From contig JAPTJF010000224.1 of NCBI GenBank assembly GCA_029339195.1, positions 32,680 through 96,679 of the forward strand: a stretch of DNA of 64,000 nt. Reading direction: 5' to 3'. The DNA comes from Micractinium sp. NFX-FRZ. Its lineage: Eukaryota; Chlorophyta; Trebouxiophyceae; Chlorellales; Chlorellaceae. The position numbers and the translations under genes were made by a program. This document shows, one piece after another, positions 45,136 to 56,000 of this stretch (position 1 is its first letter; the number at the start of each line of letters is the position of its first letter). The notes beneath the pieces are model-generated. The model saw only the letters and a program-made list of their open reading frames with translations. It did no database searches and was not told the DNA's origin.

Positions 45136-45891
45136 TTACTGTATGCAGCAGACGCAGCCGCTCTGCCGAGCACTCCACTCCTCCTCGCTGCGTGCCGACC
45201 GCCCCTCCGATGGCTCGTACTCTACAACTTGCGCCAGGGGAGCCGCGCTCTCGAAATCAGTCCAGCTGACGGTGCGCCGCACCCTGCCCGGGTTGGCTGC
45301 ACCGCCCGCGCTGCGAAGCACGCCGCTGGGGCGCCGCTCGCCGCTGCCGCTGAGCTGCTGCCCGCCTGCCGCCGCCGCCCTGGCTGCCGTCTGCTGCTGC
45401 TGCCCCGCGGCGGCCGAGCGCAGCTCTGCTGCTGCCGTAAGTGGCGAGGTGAAGGTGAAGGGCTGGTCAGAGCCGATGCTGGGAGCGCCAGGAGGACGCG
45501 GTGGCAGGCCACTGCTAGGGGCAGCAGGCACGGCAGCAGCAGCGCTTGGGGACGCCACGCCTGGCGACGCTGCAGCACCTGCTGCTGCGCTCGCTGCGTG
45601 AGGCTGCGCTGCTACCCCTGCTGCTGCCTCTGCTGCCGCCGCCGCTTCAGCCTTGGTTGGCGGGTGCCTTGGCGGCAGGCCGGGCACGTGCTTGCCGGCA
45701 GCTGCTCTGGGCGATACACCTGGCGCGTCTGCTGCTGCTGCTGCTGCAGCTGCTGCTGCTGCTGCGTCTACTGAGTGCGCTGCTGCCACTGGTACTGCCG
45801 GCACTGCTGGTGGTACTGCCTCAGCATGCACCACTCCATTGGCGCTGCCCGCCATGATTTGGCCTGCTGCTGCCACCAGTGCTGGCTGCAC
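45136..45891 (-). CDS. Ala-rich protein with C-terminal CaaX-like box (CCIQ)
   Basis: It is a single open frame of 251 codons. An internal Met at 45855 (MAGSANGVVHAE) is an alternative start. The N-terminal 200 residues are Ala/Pro/Gly/Gln-rich, including a run of about 14 Ala encoded by a GCN repeat. The conserved-looking part is the last ~50 residues: RVRRTVSWTDFESAAPLAQVVEYEPSEG, an acidic stretch, then SGCVCCIQ at the very end. CCIQ fits a CaaX farnesylation signal, with Cys residues just before it that could be palmitoylated. A (V/S)xWxD...L..V.EYEPS pattern with a Cys-rich CaaX end resembles, from memory, a small uncharacterised plant family. It is likely a lipid-anchored membrane protein. 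Function is unknown. Confidence 0.7.
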   Translation of the reverse strand: MQPALVAAAGQIMAGSANGVVHAEAVPPAVPAVPVAAAHSVDAAAAAAAAAAAADAPGVSPRAAAGKHVPGLPPRHPPTKAEAAAAAEAAAGVAAQPHAASAAAGAAASPGVASPSAAAAVPAAPSSGLPPRPPGAPSIGSDQPFTFTSPLTAAAELRSAAAGQQQQTAARAAAAGGQQLSGSGERRPSGVLRSAGGAANPGRVRRTVSWTDFESAAPLAQVVEYEPSEGRSARSEEEWSARQSGCVCCIQ

Positions 45892-46090
45892 TCGCTTCGG
45901 GTGGAAGGATGGACAGGTGCCCGCCCTGTTTTCAGCTGTGTGCAGCTAGCTGTGCGCTGCTGAGCGGGCCGCAGAGGCTGGGCTGGCTGGCTGGCTGGGC
46001 TGCTGGCTGGCTGGGCTGCTGGCTGGCCTGCTGGCTGCTGTGGCTGCTGTGGCTGCCGTGCTCAGGATGCTCGGACCAGGGGGCTTGGGT

Positions 46091-46679
46091 TCAGAGGAAG
46101 ACGACCGAGAATGCCATGCAGAGGCAGGCGATGGAGACCCAGGGGCTCAAGCGCTCCCCAACGCGGGCAAACTTCCAGAGCAGACCCTTGAATCTGCATA
46201 AGGCGGGCGGGCAGGTGCGCGGGCAGGAAGGGCGGTAGGAGGTGACGCGGCAGTACGGGCCGGCGGGCGAGCGGGGCGAGCGGGGCGAGCAAGCGGCGGC
46301 TGCTGCAGGCGGCGCGCCCGAATAGCGGTGCATGGCATGCATGACCTGACCAGGACACTCTCTTCTGGCGTGTGGTTGGCACAAGTTTCAGCGCGGGCTG
46401 CTGCTGCTCACAGCAATACAGGCAGCAGGCACCGGCGGCGGCAGCGGCGGCGGCAGCAGTGGTCCTGCGGCACTGCTCACCCCGTGCGCTCGCTCAGCAG
46501 GCGTGGGGCTGCAGCCAGAGGTGCAAGGGGCGGGGATCGTTGTGAATCAGCGGCGTTCAAGGACGAAGCGGCACCTCCGACGCGCCAGGCGACCCACCTT
46601 TGCCTTTTATGTAGGTGCAGGTGCAGATGGTGAGCAGGATGACGACGACGAAGCTACTGAAGTTGAAAAGCGCGGACAT
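46091..46679 (-). CDS. KISH: KISH / TMEM167 small secretory-pathway membrane protein
   Basis: Three exons (46679-46598, 46508-46481, 46193-46091) give 71 codons, matching the ~72-residue length of the family. The protein starts [19 protein letters not shown], the first membrane segment, continues [19 protein letters not shown] and ends [19 protein letters not shown] plus a second hydrophobic segment ([13 protein letters not shown]). All of this is diagnostic of KISH/TMEM167, a conserved Golgi-associated protein involved in the early secretory pathway. Exon 2 is only 28 bases, so the gene is missed if short exons are ignored. It is head-to-head with the DNA methyltransferase gene. Confidence 0.93.
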
Positions 46680-47071
46680 CGTTCGCCAGGCGGGCTATGC
46701 GAGACAGCGAGACTGGGACCACCGCGGTGGCAGCCTCCCTCCGCTCTGCTGGTCTCGAACGGGCAATGTTGTGGTGCCGATCACAGTCCAATGTGTCCCA
46801 GCTCGCATTGGCCTCCTTGGAGCCGCGCCTTTCCAGCGAGGGGCACAGCACGGCAGCTCCGCATGAGTTTGAGGCAGCTGCCGCACTCCCCACACTATCT
46901 GTCCAGCCTGCTGATCGCCAGCGGCTGTCTGCCTTCACCACTAGGGTGTGGCAATCGTTTGTTTGTCGCCTCTGCACAGCACATGCCACTTGGTGCTTGA
47001 AATTCAATTCACTCTCAACCAGACCCCCATCGCCGTTTCAACAGAGGCCTAGAGCCCCACCCGAACTGCTG
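46680..47071. promoter_or_regulatory. Divergent intergenic region, 392 bp (KISH / MET1)
   Basis: It holds the 5' ends of KISH (minus) and the DNA methyltransferase gene (plus). No clear core-promoter motif is seen. A shared promoter is inferred from the geometry. Confidence 0.45.
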
Positions 47072-50000
47072 ATGGCACCCAAGGCGAAGCAGGGTGCGTG
47101 TGTGGGGAGCGGGACTGGTGCGCAGGTTTGAGTGAGCGAGCACCCCGTGAGCAGCCTCTGTTGCCTCCTCATGCCTGCAGGGGCCTACGTGGAGGTCGGA
47201 GCCGGTGGTGTGCTGCCCAGCATCATGGCAGGTGAGCACCAACCTGCTGAAGTTCTGATCGCGACATGCCGGGCAGCGCCCTCGCGGCGCCAGCACGCAC
47301 CTGCCGCCCAGCACTAATCAGAGAAGTCAATGCAGCACAGCAGCATGCTCGGAGCGGGGCCAGGCAGCAGTGGCGGCAGCGGCGGCGCCCCCGCCGCCGT
47401 CCTGTCGTATCCGTTGGGCGGGAAAGCGGCAGGCTGCTGACCGTTGGCCTGCCGCCCCGCACGCCACCCCCGCCCTGCTGCAGGCGGCAAGAAGGGCAAC
47501 GCCAAGCGTGAGGCTGGCGAGAAGCCTGCAGCCAAGGAGCCTAAGAAAGCAAAGAAGGAGCAGCAGCCCGCCTCCAAGGAGCTGCCTCCCGCTGGCGACG
47601 CTGATGTGGTGATGACAGATGGAGAGCAGGGGGACGTTGTGGTGGGCTCTGGCCGCCAGGCCGCTCAGGTGTGCACAGCAGGCAGCCGCCCTGGGGCTGG
47701 GCCTGGGCTGGGATGCGTCGCCTGCCTGTCTGCATTTGAAATTGAGAGCGGGCGGGGAGTCGAGGGGAGGGGGCGGCCCAACGGCTCATGGGGCGCTCGT
47801 CCAACGGCTAGTGGGGCGCTCGTATAACGGCTAGTCCGTCTGCATCGAATGCGCTGTGCCCTCTGTGCCTTCCAGCCCAGGCTTCACATCTTGTTCCTCA
47901 CTGCATCCCCGGCATGAACATCCTGCATTGTGCACTGTTCCATGCGATTCACCTGTCATGCATTTTGCCTCAGCCTGCGGCCTTGCCCTCTACTGCAGGC
48001 TGTGCTTCATGAGAAAGTACCGTTCATCACACCCTTGCACACCTCGAATCAGCCTGCTGCCCCTGCCCCGCCCCCCGCTGCAGGGCGTGTCCTACAAGGA
48101 CAGCCGCGCCGTGCGCGAGAGCAAGGGGGACATGGTGGCGGTCAAGGAGGAGGCGCGCTGCGACAGCGAGGCCGACGCGCTCAAGCAGGTGAGGCGTGTC
48201 GCACGCTTTGAGTATGCTTTGCTGCGCTGCCCCTGCCCACGGCCTTGCCCGCGCTCCATTGCCCCGCCAAGACCTGCACCTTGCGTCTCCGCCCTCCCCC
48301 CACCTTACCCTCCCCTCCCACCCGCTCCCCTCCCGCCCGCTACTCCCGCCCGGCTGCAGACCGAGGGCGGCAGCGGCTGGTCCAACAAGGTGCGCCGCCT
48401 GGGCGACTTCTCCGTGGTCGACGAGGCCGGCATTGCCGAGCCGGTGGAGAGCGTGGAGTATGCCAAGGGGCAGCTCTACCTGTCGGGTGAGTTTAACCAA
48501 CCCGGGCTGTGACTAACGCAGGCTTAAACTTGAAACGCCGCTGCCCTGCTCCCATGCCCCGCGTGCTGTCCACCCGTTCCGCTCCTCACCCGCCCGCCTG
48601 CCTGCTTCCTGCCACCCCCTGCACGTGTGGTGTTGCCCCACGCAGGGCGCTGTCACCAACGATTGTATGCCCACCCTGCCTGCTCTTTGTTTGCCTGCCC
48701 CCTCTCACCACACCCCCTGCAGGCGTGGTGTACCCCAAGGAGGGTCCCACCACCAAGGAGACCGGGCGCCGGCTGGAGCGCTTTGGTCCCCTGGACTCAT
48801 TCTCACTGGACTACTCTGACAAGAAGACGGTGCAGGTGGGGCGGGGAAGCCACATGGTTGTAACGGGGAGATTGGGTGGAAGGAGGGTAGGGGAGGGTAG
48901 GGGTAGGAGGGGCGGGAGAATGGCGGCAGAGCACAGCGTGCGCCGGGGCTGATGGGCGCCTGCGCCGGCTCCGGCTCCCCATCCTCAGTCCTCCCCTGCC
49001 CAGCCCGCCTTTTGATGCCCCTGCCCGCTCCGCCGCCCGCACGACTCCCATCTCTCCCTCTGTCCCACACCTGCTGACCTGGCGGCCACCCACCGTCCCG
49101 CCCCTCCAGGTCATCGCCGCCACCAAGGACGGGCAGTACGTGCTGACCCGCCCCGCCGCCTCTTACAAGAAGGTCTTCACCCCCCTGGCAGAGAAGGCCG
49201 CCATCGCGTTCGAGGTGAGAGTTTGTCTGCTTCAGCACACGAGTGTCAGTTTGTTTGCCAATGCTCAGCTGCAGCGGAGGACAGCGTGCCGCCTGCCAGC
49301 CCGCCCGCAGTGCTGGCGCCGTATCCCTGTGTGTGCACTGCACTACACTGCTGCATGCCCCTCACCTCCCCGCCCACTCCTCTCCTTATGCTCTGCCGAC
49401 GACCACAGGTGCACGCCGCGCTCAACACCCAGCTGGGCGGCTCGGCCTTTGCCAGCCTGGAGGAGATCGTGGCACGCCTGGCGCGTGCCAAGGTGGGCAG
49501 GCAGGCGCCAGGTGGCGCTTGGTGACAGCTGGCGGCGGCCGCGGCATCGCATCCCTGTGGTGGCCCAACTGCCTGCTGTGCACTGCAGCTTTTCTGCCTT
49601 CTCCCATCTGCCGCCTCCCCGCAGTGGCATGAACACTCACACCCCACCTCCCACACACCCCTCACCCATCCCCTCCTGTCCTCACCTGTCCCTCACCTCC
49701 TCAGGTGTGCAAGGGGTACCCCTCAGCCAAGGAGGGCCTGCTGGTCAACGCCCGCTTCCTGCTCTCCCAGTTTGAGAAGCTGGACGGCGCCTCGGGCCAC
49801 AAGGCGCTCAAGTTCCTGGAAACCGACTTTGGGCGGTCACTGGCCAAGGAGGTGGGCGGGCACCCGCACGCAATGCAACAAAATCAAGCTGCACATGAAT
49901 GCGTGCATGCACTCGGTGTTCGAGGTGCACAAAGGGGGCAGGCGGGCGGGCGGGGATGCTGGGAGATGGCAGGGAGGTGTGCGCACTTAGGAAGCGTTGG

Positions 50001-53000
50001 GCAGGCGGCTGCGAGGCATGACGTGCTTGGCGCTCCGTCACATGGACCCTTCCCCCAACCCCTTCCTTCCCCCACCCCGCTATCTGTTGTTCTTTGCCTG
50101 GCCTCTAGGCCAAGGACTACAAGTATGTGGGCTCCCAGAAGACAGCGGGCGGCATCGTCATCCGTGACGTGGAGGCGGAGCAGGCCGCCGCCGCCGCCGC
50201 CGCCAAGGGCAAGGGCAAGGGCAAGGGCAAGGCTGCTGTGGACGCCCCGGAGGAGGGGGAGGACAAGCAGATGGAGGCGGATGAGGAGTTCGCCCGCCAG
50301 CTGCAGGCCAAGATGGACGCAGAGATGCGCGCCAAGTGAGCTGGCGCCAGGGTGACGGCACGACGCCAGGCTGGCGGGGCGGGGCATGGGGGAGGCGAAG
50401 GTGCATGCACCTGCATGCCCGCATGCTTGGGGGGCGTGGGGGGGATTGGATGTGCCTGCGTGCATGCGTGCATGTGCGTGTGCATGTGCCTGTGCATGTG
50501 CGGTGCAGCACAGCGCCGCATGCTGGGTTTAGCATTGCCGCCAGACCCCTCCTCGCACCAGCGTTGACCGACCTTGCCTCCCTGCCCTCCTGCGCTGCCC
50601 CTCCCGTGCTCCCTCAGGCGCCCCGGCGCTCCCAAGGGCAAGGGTGCGCAGGCGTACATGCGGGTGTCTGAGGAGGAGATTGCCGACGACTACCCAGCAC
50701 CCCAGGTGGGCAGGCGCTGGGGTGAATGCTTGTGGTGGTGTGGGGCAAATATCTCGGGGTTCCGTGTGCTGGTGCTTGTGGTGCTGCCTCTGAAGGGCTC
50801 AAGTGCTGCTGCCGAGCGCTGCTGCCGAGCCACTCTTGCTCTCAAGCGCCCTGCCCTCCTTGTGCTAAACCACATACTGGCTCTCGCCCCGCTGCTGCTC
50901 ACAATGGTACTGCACATGCTGTGCCACAGGCGTACCGCAAGGAGGAGGAGGAGACTGACGAGCTGCTGCTGTTTGATGAGGAGTGCATGGACCTGGACCC
51001 AGAGTACCTGCCCCGCCGCCTGCTCACAGACTTCTCCATCTACAACGCCGAGGTGAGTTCCAGCTGTCAGCGCTGATGCTGGTGGTGCATGTGTGGGTAA
51101 GAGAGCGTAGGTGGGAGGGTGCCACGGACTTCTCCGCCTATAACGCGCAGGCGAGGGCGCCTAGAATCAGCTTATGCTGCGGCTGTGAGATGTTGTCAGC
51201 AGGCTGCTGCTTGCACAGCACGGAGGCAGCCTGGGTTGTGTAGGACGCATGGCTGCCTGGCCGAGGTGGCTGCAAACTTGCGTCTCTCAGAACTCACCCG
51301 CCTGTGTCCCCCTCACTTCCTCACCCTCCTCTGCTCCCAGGGCATGTTCTCCTCTCTTGAGCTGCTGCCCATGTGGAGCGGGGTGGACCCTGATGTCGAG
51401 CTGTACGCTTCGGGCGTGGTGGTGGACGACGACGGCGACTTCTCGGGAGGCCAGGCCCTCACCGACGGTGAGTACAGTGGGTTATACTGCTGCAATGAGG
51501 GAGGGAAATGGTGAGTGAGGTGGTGGACAACGACGGAGACTCCTCGGGCAGCCAGGCCCTCACCGATGGTGGGTGCTTTGTGTTACACATTTGGAGTGAG
51601 GTTTGATCCATGCACTGTGTGGCTGGCTGGCTGCTCCTGGTGCCTTGCCGATCTGACTCCACCAGCTGCGCAGCTCACCCCCTGCCTGTCTGCCTGCGGC
51701 TTTTACCTGCCGCCCGACCCCGCTCCCCGCCCACAGATGCCGCCGGCTCCAGCGGCGCGGGCGGCAGCAGCGGCGCGGGCGCCTCTGGTGCTGGCGGCAG
51801 CGGCTCTTCCGCCGCCGCCGAGCCCGTCGGCATGCGCATGTACCTGAGCCAGATTCGGGAGTGGGTGGTGGACTTTGGAGCCGACATGCTCTTCATCTCC
51901 ATCCGCACCGACGTGGCATGGTGAGCGCGCTGTGCTGATGTGGCAGGGCTGGGGTGCGCTCTGCTGAGCCGACGGCCCGGATTGACTGGCATGCATGTGT
52001 TCAGCCTCACCCCCACCAGTGCTGCCCCACCAGTGCTGCTCCCCCGGCGCCGTCCCCTGCACTGCCGTTACGCAGCTGGTACTGCGGGCCTGGCAATGCC
52101 AAGCAAGCCCCCAGTTTGGTGTGGTGCTCACCTGCATGCTGTACTGCCACATCGTACTGCCCCCGGTGTACCGCAGGTACCGCCTGTCTGTGCCCACCGC
52201 CAAGTACGCCCCCTGGTTTGGTGTGGTGCTCAAGGGCGCCCGCCTGGCGGTCAAGGTGCTGCAGCTGCTCAGCCAGGAGACGCGCGCATCCAAGCTCAGG
52301 TACTGTTGCTGCTGGGCAGGTGGTTGCATATATGCAGGGCTCATCAGGGTGCAGGCAGAGGGGCTTGGCCACGAACATGCTGCAGCTTGCTCGACAAGGA
52401 GCGTGCGCCGGCAAGCTCAGGCGGCGGTCTTGCCCTGCCCGTTCACCCTTGGATTGCCTTTACATCTGCACACCACCTGTGCCATCCACGCATTCATGCT
52501 CCTTCCTCTTCTATGCGCCCTTCACCCCTTCACGCCCCTCTCCTCCCTGCCCGCGCAGCTTCAACGACATTGTGAAGCGCCTGGCTGGCCAGGCCGACAC
52601 GGAGCCCACCTTCATCTCCAAGCGGGTGACACAGAGGAGGGAGGGAGGGAGGGAGGGAAGAAAGGCGAGGAGAGGGAGGGGGGAGGAGAGGGAGGGAGGG
52701 AAGGAGCGCCTGTGTGGCCGCCCTTGCCTCTGCCTCCCCTAGTGCCCACCCTTGCCCTGCATCAAAACTTGCGAGAAAGTGTGACGTCACCGCCGCATTG
52801 CCCTCCCCTCCCTGCCCTCCCTCCCTCCCTGCCCCGCCAGGTGGACACCGTGGAGCGGTTTGTGGTTGCCCACGGCCAGATCATCCTCAACCAGTTCCAG
52901 AACTACCCGGGTGAGGGCGGGCGGGAGGTGTTGGCACAACTTAGAGAGTGTTAACAGGAACGGAGCAAGCCGGCGGCATGCGTGGGTGGGGCAGCGCGGG

Positions 53001-56000
53001 AGGGCGAGCGCCCATCTTGAACTGCCCCTCTCTCTTGCCTTGCCTTCGGCACTGCTCCTGCCACTGCATCACAACCCCATCACCCACCCTCCCTCTCCCT
53101 TGTAATGCACCCGCTCTGCAGTCAAGGAGGTGCGCTCCTCCGCCTTTGTGTCGACCCTGAAGGAGCGCATGGCCCAGCTGCGCCACTCCAAGCTGTACAA
53201 GGCATCCAAGAAGGAGGTGGCGCGCGTGCGGGCCGTCAACCGCAACCCCATGAAGGTATGCGAGGCTGGCTTCCCAGTGGTGGCGTCTTCAAGCGGAGGG
53301 AGGAGGTGGGGTGGGCGGAGGATGGGGAGGATGGCAGAAAGTGGAGCGGCGCTGGTCGTGCGCATGGTGCACAAACCCACGAATGTGGCTCGCTGTGGGA
53401 GGGATGGGATGTGGGCAATCCTGGCTGCCTACCACATGCCGACTCCTCCCCTCACCCTCTACACCACGTGTCTGCCCTCTTCTCCTCCACCCCCGCAGAA
53501 CCAGCTGCACGACGTGGCACGGTGCAAGCCCATGACCGCCACCGCCACCCGCATGGTCAAGTCCATCTGGCAGGCGTACTTCCGCCCCGGCGGCGCCGGC
53601 GCCGAGGAGAAGGCCGAGGAGGGGGAGGAGGCCGCCCCCGCCAAGGTGGGGTGTGCTGCGGGGAAGGGAGGGTGGGGGAGGAGATAAGACACGAGGGTGA
53701 AGTGTGGAAGACCCCAAGTGCTGTCGTTCCTACGGGTCGCGCGTGCTGCTCAGTAGGGCAAACAGAAGGACAAGCTCTCCTGGTGCCCCCCACCCGGTGC
53801 TTGGCATGCGTGGGGAAGCGGAAGCGGTGCAGAGGCGGTCACAGGACGCTGTGCCAACACCTCTGCTCTGCCCCTTGCCTGCCCCTTGCCTGTGCCTGCT
53901 CCTGTGCTATCAGGAGGTGGAGGAGGACGAGAACGAGGAGGAGGCCGAGGACGATGTGCAGGAGGATGCCCTGGCGCAGGTAAAACGAAACAGGGCTTGT
54001 GAGTGCATTTTCACAGCCAAACATTGATGACGGAGGGGATGCCACGCACTGTGATTGTCACGCCTGCCTAGTGCTGCGGCGTACTTGCCTGCCTGTGTGT
54101 CTGCTGGCCTGTGTAGCGCCCCGCCTCTGGCCAGTGCACACGCCTTGCCTTCTGGCCGCCTGCCTGCCTGCCTGCTTGCCTGCCTGCCTGCATGGACATC
54201 ATGCTCTGCGGTTGCACGTTGCTGGGTGCCTGGCCCCTCCCAACCCTGGCCACTCCCTGCGCATCTCTTTGCTCCTCCACCATGCTATCCCTGCCTGTCT
54301 GCCATGCACGTCTCGTCACTCCTTTACCACCCGCCCCTGCCTTTCTGTACAGGCTGCCAAGAAGGGCGGCAAGGCCGGCGCCGCCAAGAAGAAGGCCGCC
54401 GCCAAGGGCGCGTGGGTGGGTGCTGTGGCCAAGACGGTGGACGGGCGCAAGTTCTACTCCAAGGCCAAGGTGAGTTTGAATCTTGGCGCCAGCTGTCGGT
54501 GCTCATTGGGCATGCGCTGCCACGGGGCCCACATGCGATGCTGCTTCTGTGCGGTTCACCCACCTACTGGTATAGCCTACCTCACCCTCCCTCGTTGTCC
54601 TCCCTTCCCCTTTCTCCTGCCCGTGCAGCTGGGCGACATGGAGATTGCCCTTGGCGATGCCGTGCTGCTGACCGCTGAGGACGATGATGAGAGCGCCCCG
54701 CTGGCGCTGGTGCAGGCCATGTGGCAGGCCGATGACGGTGCGTTGTTGTCACAGGCTGCCGCTGCCGCTGCCGCTGCTGCAGCTCCTGCAGCGGCAGGGC
54801 CGGGGAGAGTGCTGGGCAGACTTGTGCCAACGTGCCCGCCTGGCTGCGGCTTCTCGCAATCATTCTGTTACTGTTAGACCTTGCCCACCTGTCCTCGCCG
54901 CCTCACCCCACCCTTTCTTACCCCTCTCGCTCTTCCGCCCCACGCTGGTGTTCACGTGGCACCTCACTCGACGTGCTTACCCTATCTCCTCCGCCTCCCT
55001 GCCCTCCTGCCCCCCCCCGCAGGTTCCAAGGAGGTCCAGCTGCGCCTGCTGGCACGCGGCGAGGAGACTGTGCTGGGCGACGCTGCCTCCGACTCCGAGG
55101 TGTTCCTCACCACCCAGCTGGAGACTCGGTAAGTAATTGACCAGGGTTTGACCGGGGCTGCCTGCGGAACACTGCATGTTGTACCAGCGGCAGGCGCTGC
55201 AGTGAGATGATAGGCGCTTGATGTAACTCCCTGCGGCCTGCCACCTGCACCCTCACTCGATGGCAACAACCTGCCTACTCACATCCCTCCCTCCCTTTGT
55301 CCCTCCCTCCCTTGCCCGCAGCGAGCTGACCGGCATTGCGGAGAAGGCTGTTGTGCGCAGCCTGGGGCGCGCGTGGGACGCCTCCAAGCGCAAGCAGCAC
55401 TTCCAGGAGGACGAGGAGCTGCGGCAGGTGGGTGCTGAACTTAACTTACAGAGCTGCTAAGCTAGAACGAGCTAGTAAACTATCTGGGTGATGGGTGCTG
55501 GGCTGTCAGCACTTCCAGGAGGATGAGGAACTGCGGCAGGTGGGTGCTGGGCTCTGGTTAACACAGCTGCCCCTGCACTGCTTCTGCTGTACTGCCAGTG
55601 AAACAGCTATCAGTAGCTCTGACACGAAGGCCGACCCCATATCACTACGTGTGGCCTGCCAAGCTGGGCAGCTCCCCTGCCCCGTCCTAACCCAGCAGCG
55701 CGAGTGAGTCAGCTTCAAGCATGACCCTGCCCCCGCCCGCCCGCCCGCCCCCACCCCACCCCACCCTCTGCAGCGCAACGAGGAGGCCGCCAAGGAGGGG
55801 CGCCCGCTGGAGCTGTTCTGGCGGCGGGAGTACGTGCCCCAGCAGGGCCTGTTCCGCGACCCGCCCGCAGACCTGCAGCTGGGCACACGCCTGCCCGAGG
55901 TGCGGTTTGACCGGGTGGTGGCCCGCTATGCGGCAGGACTGGCTTATTATATTCGCCGTGTGCCTGCTGCTCTCAGCGGCCCACACGCAGCTGTGCGCCC

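Noticed and set aside
45720..45775. CRISPR-like or structured repeat at the CTG/GCT run
   Set aside because: It is a simple trinucleotide tract with no spacers.
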